NCBI RefSeq assembly: GCF_003672135.1 | Contig: NC_039515.1 | Span: 1,364,001 to 1,428,000 of the forward strand | From: Ooceraea biroi | Lineage: Eukaryota; Arthropoda; Insecta; Hymenoptera; Formicidae | Length of the DNA: 64,000 nucleotides | Reading direction: 5' to 3' | Shown here: positions 45,017 to 56,285 of the stretch, piece after piece | Layout: every line of letters starts with the position of its first letter | How positions within the stretch are numbered: position 1 is the stretch's first letter | The notes under the pieces: model-generated | Databases searched by the model: none | Told to the model about the DNA's origin: nothing | Seen by the model: the letters and a program-made list of their open reading frames with translations, nothing else | Position numbers and translations under genes: made by a program

Positions 45017-46440
45017 GTATCAGATGCAAATCAATTCAATGATTCAATTTTTTCAGAAATTGAACCTTTATTTACTTTCTTTTTCTCAAGAGGAGATTTG
45101 TCAGCTTATTGTATAATTATTATAATTATTATATTATTATTAAATACATTTTTATATTATTATATAAAAAAAAGTATTAGAAATTGATAGCAAATATTTC
45201 TGAGATTGACATGCTTATTACTTTTGCGAATACAAGCTTAATTTCTTCGAAAACAAAAGCGCCGAATTAATTTGAGCACCTAATAACGCATTAACCTAAA
45301 AAGATATGAAGAACAAAGGGAAAGTGAATTGACAGTTATTTCGATATCGACAATCAAGACTGCTGTTCCGGCGACTGCAAGATTCTCTATATTATAAATA
45401 AATTCTTCTACAAAGGAACGCAATCCGGAAAGAACTCACGGTGGCTCTGTCACTGCGTGTCAAAGGAGGCAATAATGAGACATCGCCTGAATAAACGGAG
45501 AAACGGAGTCGTCCCGGTCAACCGACTTGTACAGATGCATTATCATTCGTAGAACGCGCTTCGTAATGTCATTTGCATACCTGCAGTCACATATTAATGA
45601 CAAGCAACCACGATGACAGCTTCGCTACGAGTGCGCTCGAGTGCGCGTGCAACGTTGCACAACGCGGAACAAAACAATGGAAATTGGGGTGTTTTGGGGA
45701 GAAAGCGTTCGCGTCGTCACGCCTGAAAAACTCCTACGCTGGACGGACACTCCCGACTGCTTGTCAGAATTGTGTTTTCCTGCGTTTTCCGCGAAACACA
45801 CTCACGGGTAGACACTATAGCAAACAATAGTACAGGCAAGCAGTGCATACTTGCAGCTGCACGACTTTCGGATTGGCCGCGACTTTCACCGGTCGGCCAA
45901 TCGGTTCGAATTTTCACGGCGCGATCGCGCGCCGATATTCGCATGGACTTTTCAAAGAGCGTCGAATGTTCCTCCGTAAAATTGGAGTAATTTTTGAACG
46001 AGCGTCTCACGCTTCAATGAGAAGAAATGAGGCGAATGAGATCTCGATGGGCCTCAATGCATTCTTGTATCCATTTTGTGTTCTCCTGTTTCTCCTATAT
46101 TTTTATCACTGTCTTGTCCGTCTTGCAAAGCTCTTTGCGTTGTCCCATAGTAGACAGGATACTTTCCAATAAATCTGAGAGATTCTATCATGGACAATAA
46201 CACGTGTTCAAACCTTGCAGCTCGAAGCCTTCATCTCGCAGCTCGCAGAGTGAGAGATTCGAGGATTGCTCAGGCAGAAGATGCTCTACTTTTGTCAAAA
46301 TGACGTTTGCAACTGCAGTTTTGATGCTACGTTGACATTGTTTTCACTGCGTGGTGCACGTTCAGCTTGCCAGGATGCTGGAAGCACTTTCTGCACATTA
46401 ACGCGTATCATGATACTGTAACATAAAAAGATATAAGTTA
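45017..46440. other. Upstream region of HGSNAT, CpG-richer
   Basis: Contains the candidate signal-peptide exon on the minus strand near 45,848-45,805 and a G/C-rich section at about 45,620-45,950, likely the HGSNAT promoter. No independent gene is supported; the short open frames on both strands are not family-like. Confidence 0.5.
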
Positions 46441-46447
46441 TTTAGAA

Positions 46448-46566
46448 GTCTGTTTTTTATTCCTGTACTGCTAAACTGATGCAATAAGTTAGAGTTAGAG
46501 AAAAAATATACTCGTCTCATTTTAACGTATTGCACCAGTTCAGCAGTGCAGGAATAAAAAGCAGAC
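46448..46566. mobile_element. GTCTGTTCTTT-type palindromic MITE, copy 3
   Basis: Ends AGTCTGTTTTTTATTCCTGT and the complement CAGGAATAAAAAGCAGAC, same core (TGCAATAAGTTAGAG / CTCATTTTAACGTATTGCA) as the 35,848 copy. Confidence 0.8.
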
Positions 46567-46599
46567 CTTCTTTCTATTTCTATTAACATACGCGTACAC

Positions 46600-47255
46600 T
46601 ACACGTGCATCTTTACCCTATAGCACAATTACTGCATTGCAGTAATATTGGCTAACAATATATGTCCAATCTTTTATGTTGGGTATGACTTCCCATTGGT
46701 CTAATATTGGTTCAATATTGTATAGTATAAGATATTGTAATATGTAAGATATTGGCAGCGCATTAACATTTATTTGATAAGCAACATTGGTGTCAGCATG
46801 GGCACTACAATTGGCAGTGCATTTTGTTAATAACAATATTAGCTTTGCATTGGGAAATATTGGCCAAGATATGTACCGTGTTACTAGAGTATCTTCTTGA
46901 TTATCTTGATTAGTGCTCGAAATTCTGTGGCGAATCGTAGATAACAGTCTTACTGTTTACAGCGGCGACAGCTAGGACACTTTTTCAAGGACCTTGACGA
47001 CTGTTACGTCGTATCGCGGCGAGCATCCTGTGACATGATGACACTCGTGGCTTGATATTGACGTACACTGACCGCAGACTGTGATATCGTTGCGGGCACG
47101 ATAAGAATAATTAATTGTGATAAGAACTGATAAGTTCCCTGGAGTAGGAGTTGGACAATCGAGCGAGTGATATCTGAGGTAGATCGATCGAAACTTACCC
47201 TTAGTTGTTTCTTGGACACGTTCCGCTTTGGACGTAGCCTTTCCTCCTCGCGAGA
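46600..47255. other. Upstream region of the caspase gene
   Basis: About 46,630-46,870 contains many AATATTGG / CCAATATT words in both orientations, possibly a decayed MITE. 46,950-47,255 is likely promoter and 5' UTR of the caspase. No coding exon was recognised. Confidence 0.45.
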
Positions 47256-47261
47256 TCCTCG

Positions 47262-50200
47262 ATGGCGCGACGTTCAACGACGTTGAGCAATCTCGGTGAT
47301 TTCAGTGATTGCAGTGTATGTTCTTCTTCTCGCGACATGGAACGCCTGACGATCAACAGCGAGGTCGACACACAAGTCGAGATGCAACAAGTAAGCTCGA
47401 CATGTGGGAATAACGTGCGAGTATAAAGCGACAGCTGCGCAGTGTAATCATTGATTGATTGATTTTCAAGATCATACATTTTCAAGAGAAATGAAAATTG
47501 TTTCAACGCCTTTATCAGTGTGATGACAGACACTAGATAGAGAAAAATCTGCACTTTTATATCAATCGTCATATAGTTTCTTTGTTCTAAAAAAACATAA
47601 AGGCTTCTCGTGTTGCGACGTACATCAAAATCGCAATGGAATTTCAATGAACCATTAAAGAGTATGCCTACTTTCTATTGTTTCTTTTAAACTGATATAT
47701 ATATTTAGCGATATGACGTAGATCCTTATCAATAAAACTACGTCTTTGAGACATTTACTAATTAGAAAAAAAGAAGACAATTTACGCAAAAAAGAAAATA
47801 ACAAATAAAGTGAAGTAAAGCACTTGTGAAGAGATAAAAAGTGTTTGTATTGCACGTCTATGTGTGAAATCAAAGTATTTCAGCTATTTGCTATAGTACT
47901 TGAAGTCTGTTTTTTATTGCTGCACTGCTGAACTGATGCAATACGTTAAAGTGAGACAAGTATATTTCTTCTCACTCTAACTTATTGCACCATTTCAGCA
48001 GCAATAAAAAACAGATCTTTATCTTTCATATATCGAAGAGGTGTTAATAATTAAATAAATAATTAAAGCTTTTCATTTTTCTAGAAGGATGACGGTGTAT
48101 TCGTCGAAAATGTAGCATCCTTCCACGTGTCTTGTGATAGACATAGGACCAGATCCAATTCGGTGATAGATTCCATTGGAGGTATAGACTCGATCGTGCC
48201 ATCCACAGACAATGCAATTCCACGGAAGAAATCTTTATCCAGTTCAGATTACCACGTGCGTATACTAACAATCGCGCAGTTTATGTTATGAAAGAAATTT
48301 TAAATAAATTTAAATTAAATTAAAATAAAAACGTACATTTTATGAAATTTCATATCATATCAGGCAAGTTTAAAGTAGGCCATGTACCTTAAGATACAAT
48401 GAATAGAAAGCACCGCAAATTTTTATTCACGGATAAGAGAATTACGATCGAATTCGATCCTCTTCAACGACTCAATGGATATTGATAACGCAACATTTTT
48501 CAAGTATGAAGCTTCATTTGCGAATCTCGATTCTCGGGCTTTTCTCAATAGAACGCGTTTCAAACCTCGTACATTTTTTCTTTTCTATTTTTTGTTGAAA
48601 TGGCTCTTTAGACGCCAAGTCTGGCATTGTCCACAAGTCCAATCTCTAGATCTATCTCGTATATATGTTTTAAAAATGCCGATTTTTTAAATTCTGGTAA
48701 GAATATGAATTGCAGAACATGATAATTTCCTATGCAAACCGCTTGTTTCTGTAGACCTTGCCGGATCCAGACTGCATCGACACGGAGGTTTTCGTATCTG
48801 AATGGGTCGAAAAGATATCTGATACGTCCGATGCACACGCAAGTTTTCCTCCACAAAATGAGGATGATAACTTGATTATTGGGTAGGCAGGCACTAATTA
48901 ATTAATAAATTTACTTTTATAGATTTTCTTTTATAGGTCTGCTTTTATAGATCTACGATTTTCACGATTCTTAAATATTTTATACGATATTGCGTTGAGA
49001 CAGCAAATAAATATTTTTCGTTTCTTTTCTTATTTATTTCAGGCTATCTTCGAAGGTTACTGCAATCATGTCGGTAGTGAAGGATGCAGAATGTTACAAC
49101 ATGCACCATAAATACCGTGGTAAATGCGTGATCTTCAATCATGAAGAATTCGACACGGGTTTTGACAAGCGCGAAGGCTCGACAGCGGACGCGTTAAGAT
49201 TGGAGAAGAGTTTTGGAAAACTCGGATTTGACGTTGAAATTTACAATGATTTTACTCATGTCGAAGTTATGGGCGAGATCGATAAACGTGAGCAATCGCA
49301 TTATTCCATACTGATTCACGATATCTTCTTCATTTATAACTTCATTTATACCTTCTTCATTTTCTCTTTCTTCCTTGCATTTTTTTGTATTTTAACACAA
49401 ATACGGAGTATATGTTTATTCGATTATATAATCTGCGATTCTTATCAATTTACATGTACAGTGAGCAACTACGATCATACAGATAATGACTGCCTTTGTA
49501 TTATCGTGCTAACCCACGGGCTTCATAATGATTTGATATGCGCAAAGGACGCCGCTTACAAATCAGACAAAATCTGGAAGCCATTCACTGCCGACAGATG
49601 TACATCGCTCGCGGGAAAACCAAAATTATTTTTTTTCCAGGTAAAGTACTTGGCTAACAATAAAGTTTTTAAAAGTGTCGCATTTTAATATGTTTTATGG
49701 CTACTTGCTTATCTCTTCCGATTTTTCTAGGCTTGTAGGGGCGACGAACTTGATGGCGGTGTTTTATTATGCGCTCGCAGTTTAATAACATCGGAAACTG
49801 ATAGTGTAGCATCTTATAAGATCCCAACACACGCAGATTTTCTAATAGCTCACAGCTCGGTTCAAGGTAGGGTATCAATCATTCATTCTTTGCATATCAC
49901 ACTGCGTATGTACATGCTAATTCCCTTTAAGAGAGTTTTGCTATAAAACTCAAAAAATATTGATGTGAACATTTTTATTTATTACTAATAAAAATTATTA
50001 ATAAAAATATTTCAAAAAAGAATCGACGCCAAAAATAATAAAAAAAAATGTATTTTTGTGAAGTAATGTACAAAAGTGAGAGCACAACGAATTTCTAAAT
50101 TCATTGTCATTGTGTAAATGATACTCAACAAAGCCTTTTGTGTTATCTTGAGGTTTTTATACCTGGAGAAATCCCGTGGAAGGTACATGGTACATACAAT

Positions 50201-50397
50201 GCTTGTGCGACGTCTTGGATGAGCATGGAACAAAGTTGGATCTGATGAGTCTGCTGACAATGACGGCGCGCAAAGTAGCCACGGATTACACCTCTCACAA
50301 CCCCGATGAGCCAATTATGCACGATAAGAAGCAAGTGCCGTCCGTGACAACGATGCTGATCAGATCTATTTACTTCCCGCCGAAAACACAGACCTAA
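47262..50397 (+). CDS. Caspase (effector-type cysteine protease)
   Basis: Apoptotic protease cutting after aspartate. Seven exons: 47262-47390, 48085-48255, 48755-48882, 49043-49287, 49462-49640, 49731-49866, 50153-50397; 410 residues, all junctions in phase. p20 starts near residue 150 (YRGKCVIFNHEEF), has catalytic His243 in LTHG and catalytic Cys286 in QACRG, with exon 6 beginning inside that motif. SETD at 305-308 is a likely inter-subunit cleavage site. p10 has GFYTWRNPVEGTWYIQ, the substrate-pocket region. The prodomain of about 150 residues is Ser/Asp-rich and shows no CARD or DED I can recognise, long for an effector caspase. The upstream ATG at 47,262 is used; a second in-frame ATG is 25 codons later. 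AATAAA signals lie at 50,518 and 50,546. Orthology to Dcp-1/drICE versus another insect caspase is not resolved. Confidence 0.95.
47905..48015. mobile_element. GTCTGTTCTTT-type palindromic MITE, copy 4
   Basis: Lies in caspase intron 1, with ends GTCTGTTTTTTATTGCTGCA and the complement. One arm has a small deletion (CACCATTTCAGCAGC). Confidence 0.8.
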
Positions 50398-50472
50398 ATT
50401 GTCGCCGAAATATCAACGACCGATGATATTTCTAAGAGACAAATTATCGAAGAATTTTCATGAGAAATTAGA

Positions 50473-50495
50473 AGAGAGAGAGAGAGAGAGAGAGT
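50473..50495. repeat. (GA)n microsatellite
   Basis: GA dinucleotides in the caspase 3' UTR. Confidence 0.85.
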
Positions 50496-50767
50496 TGTAG
50501 TGTTTTATAATTATTTAAATAAATCCATCTAATGGTCATCTGTCCAATAAAGGCCCGAGCCTTCTCAATAATTTCACACCTTTTTTTCTACCTCCGTCAA
50601 TTTGCCACAGCAAGTCTAGGTCATTGACGTGGTATCAATACTGTGTCATCCCAGATATCATCTCAGGTCTGACGTAATTTTTTAAAGATTTAATAGCACA
50701 CTAGATCAATTTTACTTTATATAAATAATATTTTCTTTTTTTCTTTAAATGATTCTTTATCTGTTTA

Positions 50768-50917
50768 AATGGCTCTGTTCACTGCGCATGTGCAAACAAA
50801 CGCGACCTTGCTGATCACTGGTTTCGATTTGAAGTGTTGGCACTTTGGCAGTACTCGATTACTCTCAATCGACTGTTGACAATTCGAAACTAAACGTCAC
50901 TTTTAACGCGATTGAAC
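50768..50917 (+). promoter_or_regulatory. Shared upstream block of the four-module HTH gene
   Basis: The 150 bases before the ATG are almost identical to 54,066-54,207 before the sister gene, including CACTGCGCATGTGCAAACAA, GCTGATCACTGGTTTCG and TTTTAACGCGATTGAACATG at the start. Conservation right up to the ATG suggests a duplicated promoter and 5' UTR. Confidence 0.6.
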
Positions 50918-52474
50918 ATGGATGTGTCCAAATCAAGTAAATTGTACCTTCGTCAATTCATGCTTGATTACTTTCATGTGCACAAAAGTGCTGCAGAAGC
51001 ACATAAACTCATTTGTGACGGGTTTGGAGAGAATATTGTGTCCCTTAGTGACTGTGAGACATGGTTTAACAGATTTGACTCAAGTGATAAAGATATCTCG
51101 CAACGTAGGGTAAAGATCGACGAATTGAAAGCAATATGCAAAGAAAACCCACACCTAACACAAGAAGAGCTAGCAAAACGGCTTGGAACTAGTAAATCGA
51201 CAATAGAGAGATATTTGAAGAAAATAAATGAGGTAGAGGAGAAAGAAAAACAAGTTGATAAACAGGTCAAATAATGAGCTGGTGTTTTTTTTTATCTCGC
51301 ATGTAATTCTACGTGCTTAATTTGTAACGTGTGATTTTAGGTGGATAGAGTTTTTCTTGTCCAATTAATGCTTGATTACTTTCACAACCACAAAAGTGCT
51401 GCAGAAGCTCAAAGACTGATTTGTGAAGAGTATGGAGAGAATATTGTGTCTCTTAGTAACTGTGAGAGATGGTTTAACAGATTTGACTCAGGTGATGAAA
51501 ATATCTCGAAACGTAGGGTAAAGATCGAAGAATTGAAAGAAATACGCCAAAGAAACCTAAAACTAACACAAGAAGAGCTAGCAAAACGGCTTGGAACTAG
51601 TAAATCGACAATAGAGAGATATTTGAAGAAAATAAATGAGGTAGAGGAGAAAGAAAAACAAGTTGATAAACAGGTCGAATAATGAGCTGGTGTTTTTTTT
51701 ATCTCGCATATAATTCTACGTGCCTAATTTGTAACGTGTGATTTTAGGTGGATAGAGTTTTTCTTGTCCAATTAATGCTTGATTACTTTCACAACGACAA
51801 AAATGCTGCAGAAGCTCAAAGACTGATTTGTGAAGAGTATGGAGAGAATATTGTGTCTCTTAGTAACTGTGAGAGATGGTTTAACAGGTTTGACTCAGGT
51901 GATGAAAATATCTCGAAACGTAGGGTAAAGATCGACGAATTGAAAGCAATATGCAAAGAAAACCCACACCTAACACAAGTAGAGCTAGCAGAACGGCTTG
52001 GAACTAGTAGATCGACAATAAAGAGATATTTGAGGAATATAAAAGAGGAAGAGAAAGAAAAACAAGTTGATAAACAGGTCGAATAATGAGCTGGTGTTTT
52101 TTTATCTCGCATGTTATTCTACGTGTCTAACTTGTAACGTGTGATTTTAGGTGGATAGAGGTTTTCTTGACCATGAATTAATGCTTGATTACTTTCATAA
52201 AGACGGAAGTGCTAAAGATGCTCAAAGACTGATTTGCGAAGAGTATGGAGAGACTATTGTGTCTCTTAGTGACTGTGAGAGATGGTTTAACAGCTTTTGC
52301 TCAGATGATTTAGATATTCTACATGTCTCGCTACGTAGGATGGAGATCGAAGAATTGAAAGCAATGCGCAAGGCAAACCCACACCTAACACAAGTAGAGC
52401 TAGCTGAACGACTTGGAATTAGTCAATCCTCAATACGCGACTATTTGAAGGAAATGAGAGAGATGGAGGAGTAA
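50918..52474 (+). CDS. Gene built of four tandem mariner-type helix-turn-helix modules
   Basis: Four near-identical segments each encode the bipartite DNA-binding region of a mariner transposase: 50918-51265, 51341-51673, 51748-52077, 52151-52474. Each has a first HTH (LMLDYFHNHKSAAEAQRLIC ... CERWFNRFDSGD), a short basic linker (KRRVKI) and a second HTH (LTQEELAKRLGTSKSTIERY), then a charged tail EKEKQVDKQ. Each segment is a whole number of codons, and the 73-75-base spacers begin GTC(A/G)AATAATGAGC and end GTGTGATTTTAG. Splicing CAG|GT ... TTTTAG| would join all four in frame into 444 residues. Without splicing, module 1 alone is a 117-residue protein. The donor sequence is weak, so splicing is an inference. 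No catalytic DDD domain follows, and the paired-like domain implies sequence-specific DNA binding. Probably a domesticated transposon gene; no orthologue recognised. Confidence 0.75.
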
Positions 52475-53750
52475 GGAAGACAATTTGATAAAGGTCGAGT
52501 AATATTGAATTGGTGCTTTTTTATTTTGCTTGTAATTCTACGTGCGTAACGTTTAATATGTAATTTTAGGTGAATAGTTACAGCGATCTCGGATATGGAC
52601 AATGAAGATTAACTCTCGATGCGCGCGCGTGACAAAAGTGCAGCTTTCTGTGCTTGCCTACTACTACGCGAGCTTCCTTTTTACTCGAAGACTTGCAACA
52701 TTTGCTAGTAATGTTTGAATATATATTTGTTGGCGTAATATAAGTTTTGTAACATTTGTATATAAGTGTTAAAAGAATCTACAGTCTTTACTATTTATTA
52801 TAATACATGATTAATTAATAATTGATTAATAAGCATATATTTGTTGTCAGTTTTAGTCGTCCGTTTCTCCGAATATACTAGTTATTTATACTATTTGATA
52901 CGCGTATTAAACAATCGGCGTAAACCATAGGCCATTATTTGCGTGCCGTGACGTATCAATATTAGATAAATTTTCGCTATTAGCAATAGACAAATATTAT
53001 TTAACATTTGCGTTTTTATTGCAAAAATACGCTTTCCACATTCATTGTCATTCGATTTATGTAAAAATAGAAATAAATAGAACAGAAGAAAAATCCGGAA
53101 TTGCCGTATATACTTCCCCCGCACATAACTTGTCCGCAAAAAAAGCTAACGACCAACTTCTTTTTATTATCAGTAAGGTTTACCGCCAAGTAATCTTTGA
53201 TCGGATTGTGTGTTTTCGGTCATAGAAAACCGTTCTTAAATTAAATTCCGAAGTGCTTCTTGTCAGCAATCAGCAAAATTGAAAGTAATTATGAATATTT
53301 TTCGCGATACTGGAATTGATTGTTTATCGCTGGATCGATCATTATCGATCATTACAGAAGTGATAACGTTTCGCATCAGCCTCCATTCTGCTGCATATAT
53401 ACCACCCTGTACTATGCCATATACTTTATTGCATTCCACCTGTGAATTTCTCCTAAATGCTTAATGTGCAAGGTATCCAATGCAGAGTACTTTCTCCAGT
53501 TCGAGCTACGTCATCACCAAAGCACGTTTACTATAAATAAAATATCAAATTCTATTATCTAACTTCATCTAAACATCATCTTAATCACGCGACAATTCGA
53601 TCAGCTTTGCAAAATAACAATTTGCGTTCATTTACTTTCAGGAACAATGGTTATCCTGGATCTGTTCACGTGCGAGCGCGGCAGGACGTCTGGTGGAGCA
53701 CACTTGCCGTATGAACAGACGCGGAGCTTTAGATTGGCTCAGCAGTGTCT
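52475..53750. other. 3' flank and spacer between the two HTH genes
   Basis: 52,560-52,800 is nearly identical to 54,627-54,850 downstream of the sister gene (TGACAAAAGTGCAGCTTTCT, CGTAATATAAGTTTTGTAAC). A half-MITE with ATACGCGTATTAAACAATCG lies near 52,890-52,930. The remainder to 53,750 shows no gene. Confidence 0.55.
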
Positions 53751-53755
53751 AACAT

Positions 53756-53871
53756 AAGGTTCTTTATTGCTGAACTGTTGTACTAGTTCAGAGTTTATCT
53801 GTTTTACTACACATTGAAAGGAAAAGGATAAACTCTGAACTAGTGCAGCAGTTCAGCAATAAAGAACAGAC
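53756..53871. mobile_element. Palindromic MITE, diverged GTCTGTTCTTT-type
   Basis: Inverted arms TTCTTTATTGCTGAACTGTT and the complement, with GTTCAGAGTTTATC in the interior. Same end type as the other members but a different centre. Confidence 0.7.
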
Positions 53872-54065
53872 CTATAATTGTGACATGGGTGCAGCGAGCA
53901 CATTAGAAATAAGAGATGGTTCAATAAGAAGACTTGAAATTAAAGAGGTTTATTTTTGTTATTTTTATCAAATATGTAAATTTTTGTTTTATAAACCTTA
54001 ATAGTTTTTAGAACATTGTGCGGGCAGCGATACATATTTTTTGCATTTCGTGCTACTCTACTGAT

Positions 54066-54207
54066 GCTCTGTTCACTGCGCATGTGCAAACAAACGCGAC
54101 CTTGCTGATCACTGGTTTCGATTTGAAGTGTACTTTGGCAGTACTCGATTATTCTCACTCGACTGTTGACAATAAGAAACTAAACGTTACTTTTAACGCG
54201 ATTGAAC
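54066..54207 (+). promoter_or_regulatory. Shared upstream block of the one-module HTH gene
   Basis: Near copy of 50,768-50,917, with eight bases fewer around TTTGGCAGTACTCGATTA. Same start context (ATTGAACATGG). Confidence 0.6.
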
Positions 54208-54668
54208 ATGGCTACGTTTAAACCAAGTGAATTTAACCTTCATCGCCTCGCGCTTGATTACTTTCATATACACAAAAGTGCTGCAGAAGCACATAAACTC
54301 ATTTGTGACGTGTATGGAGAGAATATTGTGTCCCTTAGTGACTGTGAGACATGGTTTAACAGATTTAGCTCAGGTGATAATGATATCTCGCTACGTAAGA
54401 TAAAGATCGAAGCATTGAAAGAAATACGCCAAAGAAACCCAGAACTAACACAAAAAGAGCTAGCAGAACGGCTTGGAACTAGTATAACGACAATAAAGAG
54501 ATATTTGAAGGATATAAAAGAGGAAGAGAAAGAAAAACAAGTTGATAAACAGGTCGAATAATGAGCTGGTGTTTTTTATATCTCGCGTGTATTTCTACGT
54601 GCGTAACGTTTAATATGTAATTTTAGGTGAAAGCTGCAGCGATCTCGGATACGGACAATGAAAATTAA
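54208..54668 (+). CDS. One-module mariner-type helix-turn-helix gene
   Basis: Sister of the four-module gene. Exon 54208-54552 encodes a single bipartite HTH module (LALDYFHIHKSAAEAHKLIC, CETWFNRFSSGD, LTQKELAERLGTSITTIKRY) and the tail EKEKQVDKQ. A second short exon, 54627-54668, begins after TTTTAG and adds VKAAAISDTDNEN before a stop, giving 128 residues; the intron is the same 74-base type as in the neighbour. Read without splicing the frame stops two codons after the junction (119 residues). Upstream and downstream flanks match the four-module gene, so the pair arose by duplication of a whole unit, followed by gain or loss of internal modules. No catalytic domain. The function is probably DNA binding (inference). 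Confidence 0.72.
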
Positions 54669-54897
54669 CTCTCGTTGCGCGCGCGTGACAAAAGTGCAGC
54701 TTTCTGTGCTTGCCTACTACTATGCGAGCTTCCTTTTTACTCGGAGACTTACAACGTTTGCTAGCAATGTTTGAATAGATATTTGTTGGCGTAATATAAG
54801 TTTTGTAACATTTGTAAGTGTTAAAAGAATATACAGTCTTTGCTATTTATTATAATAAATAGTACTTACATTTGTTGTCAGTTTTAAGGGGAAACTG

Positions 54898-55252
54898 GAG
54901 TTGCTAGTGAACTATTTTTTCACTATAGCGATGGTAATTGCAGTTTCGAAAATTCTCTTTATTGCTTGTGCAGAATAAAAAATCCTTTTCCACAAATGAA
55001 GTATAGTTAGAAAGAAAGTCCGCTCTACAGGACGTTATATTCAAAATGGAAAAAAGTTAGAAAAAACAAATGTAAGTTTTTAACTTTTTTCCATTTTGAA
55101 TATAAAGTCCTGTAGAGCGGACTTTCTTTCTATCTATACTTCATTTGTGGAAAAGGATTTTTTATTCTGCACAAGCAATAAAGAGAATTTTCGAAACTGC
55201 AATTACCATCGCTATAGTGAAAAAATAGTTCACTAGCAGCTCCAGCATCCCC
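54898..55252. mobile_element. piggyBac-like foldback MITE with TTAA
   Basis: Flanked by TTAA at 54,894-54,897 and 55,253-55,256. Ends GGGGAAACTGGAGTTGCTAG and CTAGCAGCTCCAGCATCCCC, with long near-perfect arms centred near 55,065. Shares termini with 16,568-17,300. Confidence 0.85.
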
Positions 55253-55254
55253 TT

Positions 55255-55909
55255 AAGGGTCGACAGGAGTGACGAGCGATCTCCGAATCGATATTGGGGG
55301 TATCGTGCGGTGAACACGCGAAGTTATATCATTCTGTCTGATGCTGTCCTTGTCCCTTGCCATGCGTCCAAAGCTAGCGTGCGAAGAAAGATTGAGTTAT
55401 AGGATGTCATAAAAATACTCTCTTCATTTTACCTTTAGTTTTATGCTTTTACATTGTTTTATAAATTATAAAGGAATCTATATCTATTTCTCTCGCGATG
55501 TCTATACTCTTCAAGCAAATGTCTGCTGTCAATTGCACTTTAGATACATTTCTGTCAGATTGTATGTCCCAAATTTTGACTCAGTAAAAAAGCACTATTT
55601 CTTCGAAAAAAATTTTTTGGCTTATTCCTCACAAACAACTTGAGCTCCGTACAGAGCCGGATTTTGCAATTTGCCTCTTAAAAATTTATGCTAAACACGA
55701 ATACAATTTATTACTAAATTGCACTTGATACCTGCGGGTGCAAAAATCAATGCAGTTTTTATCTTGACCATTTATGAAAAACAGGGCTCTGTACGGAGCT
55801 GGGAACAGTCTTTCTGATTACTAAAAGTATAATTATTATGCGATGTGTTTTGTTATATGACCGTATTTTTGACAATAAATATCGTAATTTTGCCAGGTTG
55901 TCGACCCTT
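55255..55909. mobile_element. Possible TIR element with a nested MITE
   Basis: AAGGGTCGACA at 55,255 is matched by TGTCGACCCTT ending at 55,909. Nested at 55,643-55,800 is a second pair, AGCTCCGTACAGAGCC and GGCTCTGTACGGAGCT. No coding capacity. The outer pair is only 11 bases long, so it is tentative. Confidence 0.45.
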
Positions 55910-56285
55910 GGAGAAAGATAATTCTCTTTAGCAGGGAATTTTGTTTCTCCTATCTTTTTCCATTGGTCAGCCTGGCTTGATTTTCGAGTAGTACAAAAAG
56001 ATTCTAACCTCCTTTGGGCTTGGTCTTTATTGATCTCATAAAATGTTATAAAAAATCAAGCAGTCACTTCACTGAAAACATAAACGTGACTTTGTTTGTT
56101 CGTTATAATTGTGTGTTGTAATTAGTTTTTGAAATAATATATGACAAGCTATATGAAATTATATATAGATTTAAATCAGATCTGACAAAATTAAATCAAT
56201 TGCTGTTTGGAATTAGTAATATATATGTGTACATAAAAATATAAGACACATTTATATTAGAAAAACAAATATTTCGTTTATATTT

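Noticed and set aside
47201..47647. 148-codon minus-strand frame over the caspase first exon
   Set aside because: It is antisense to caspase exon 1 and its intron; the plus-strand model has correct splice sites and domain content.
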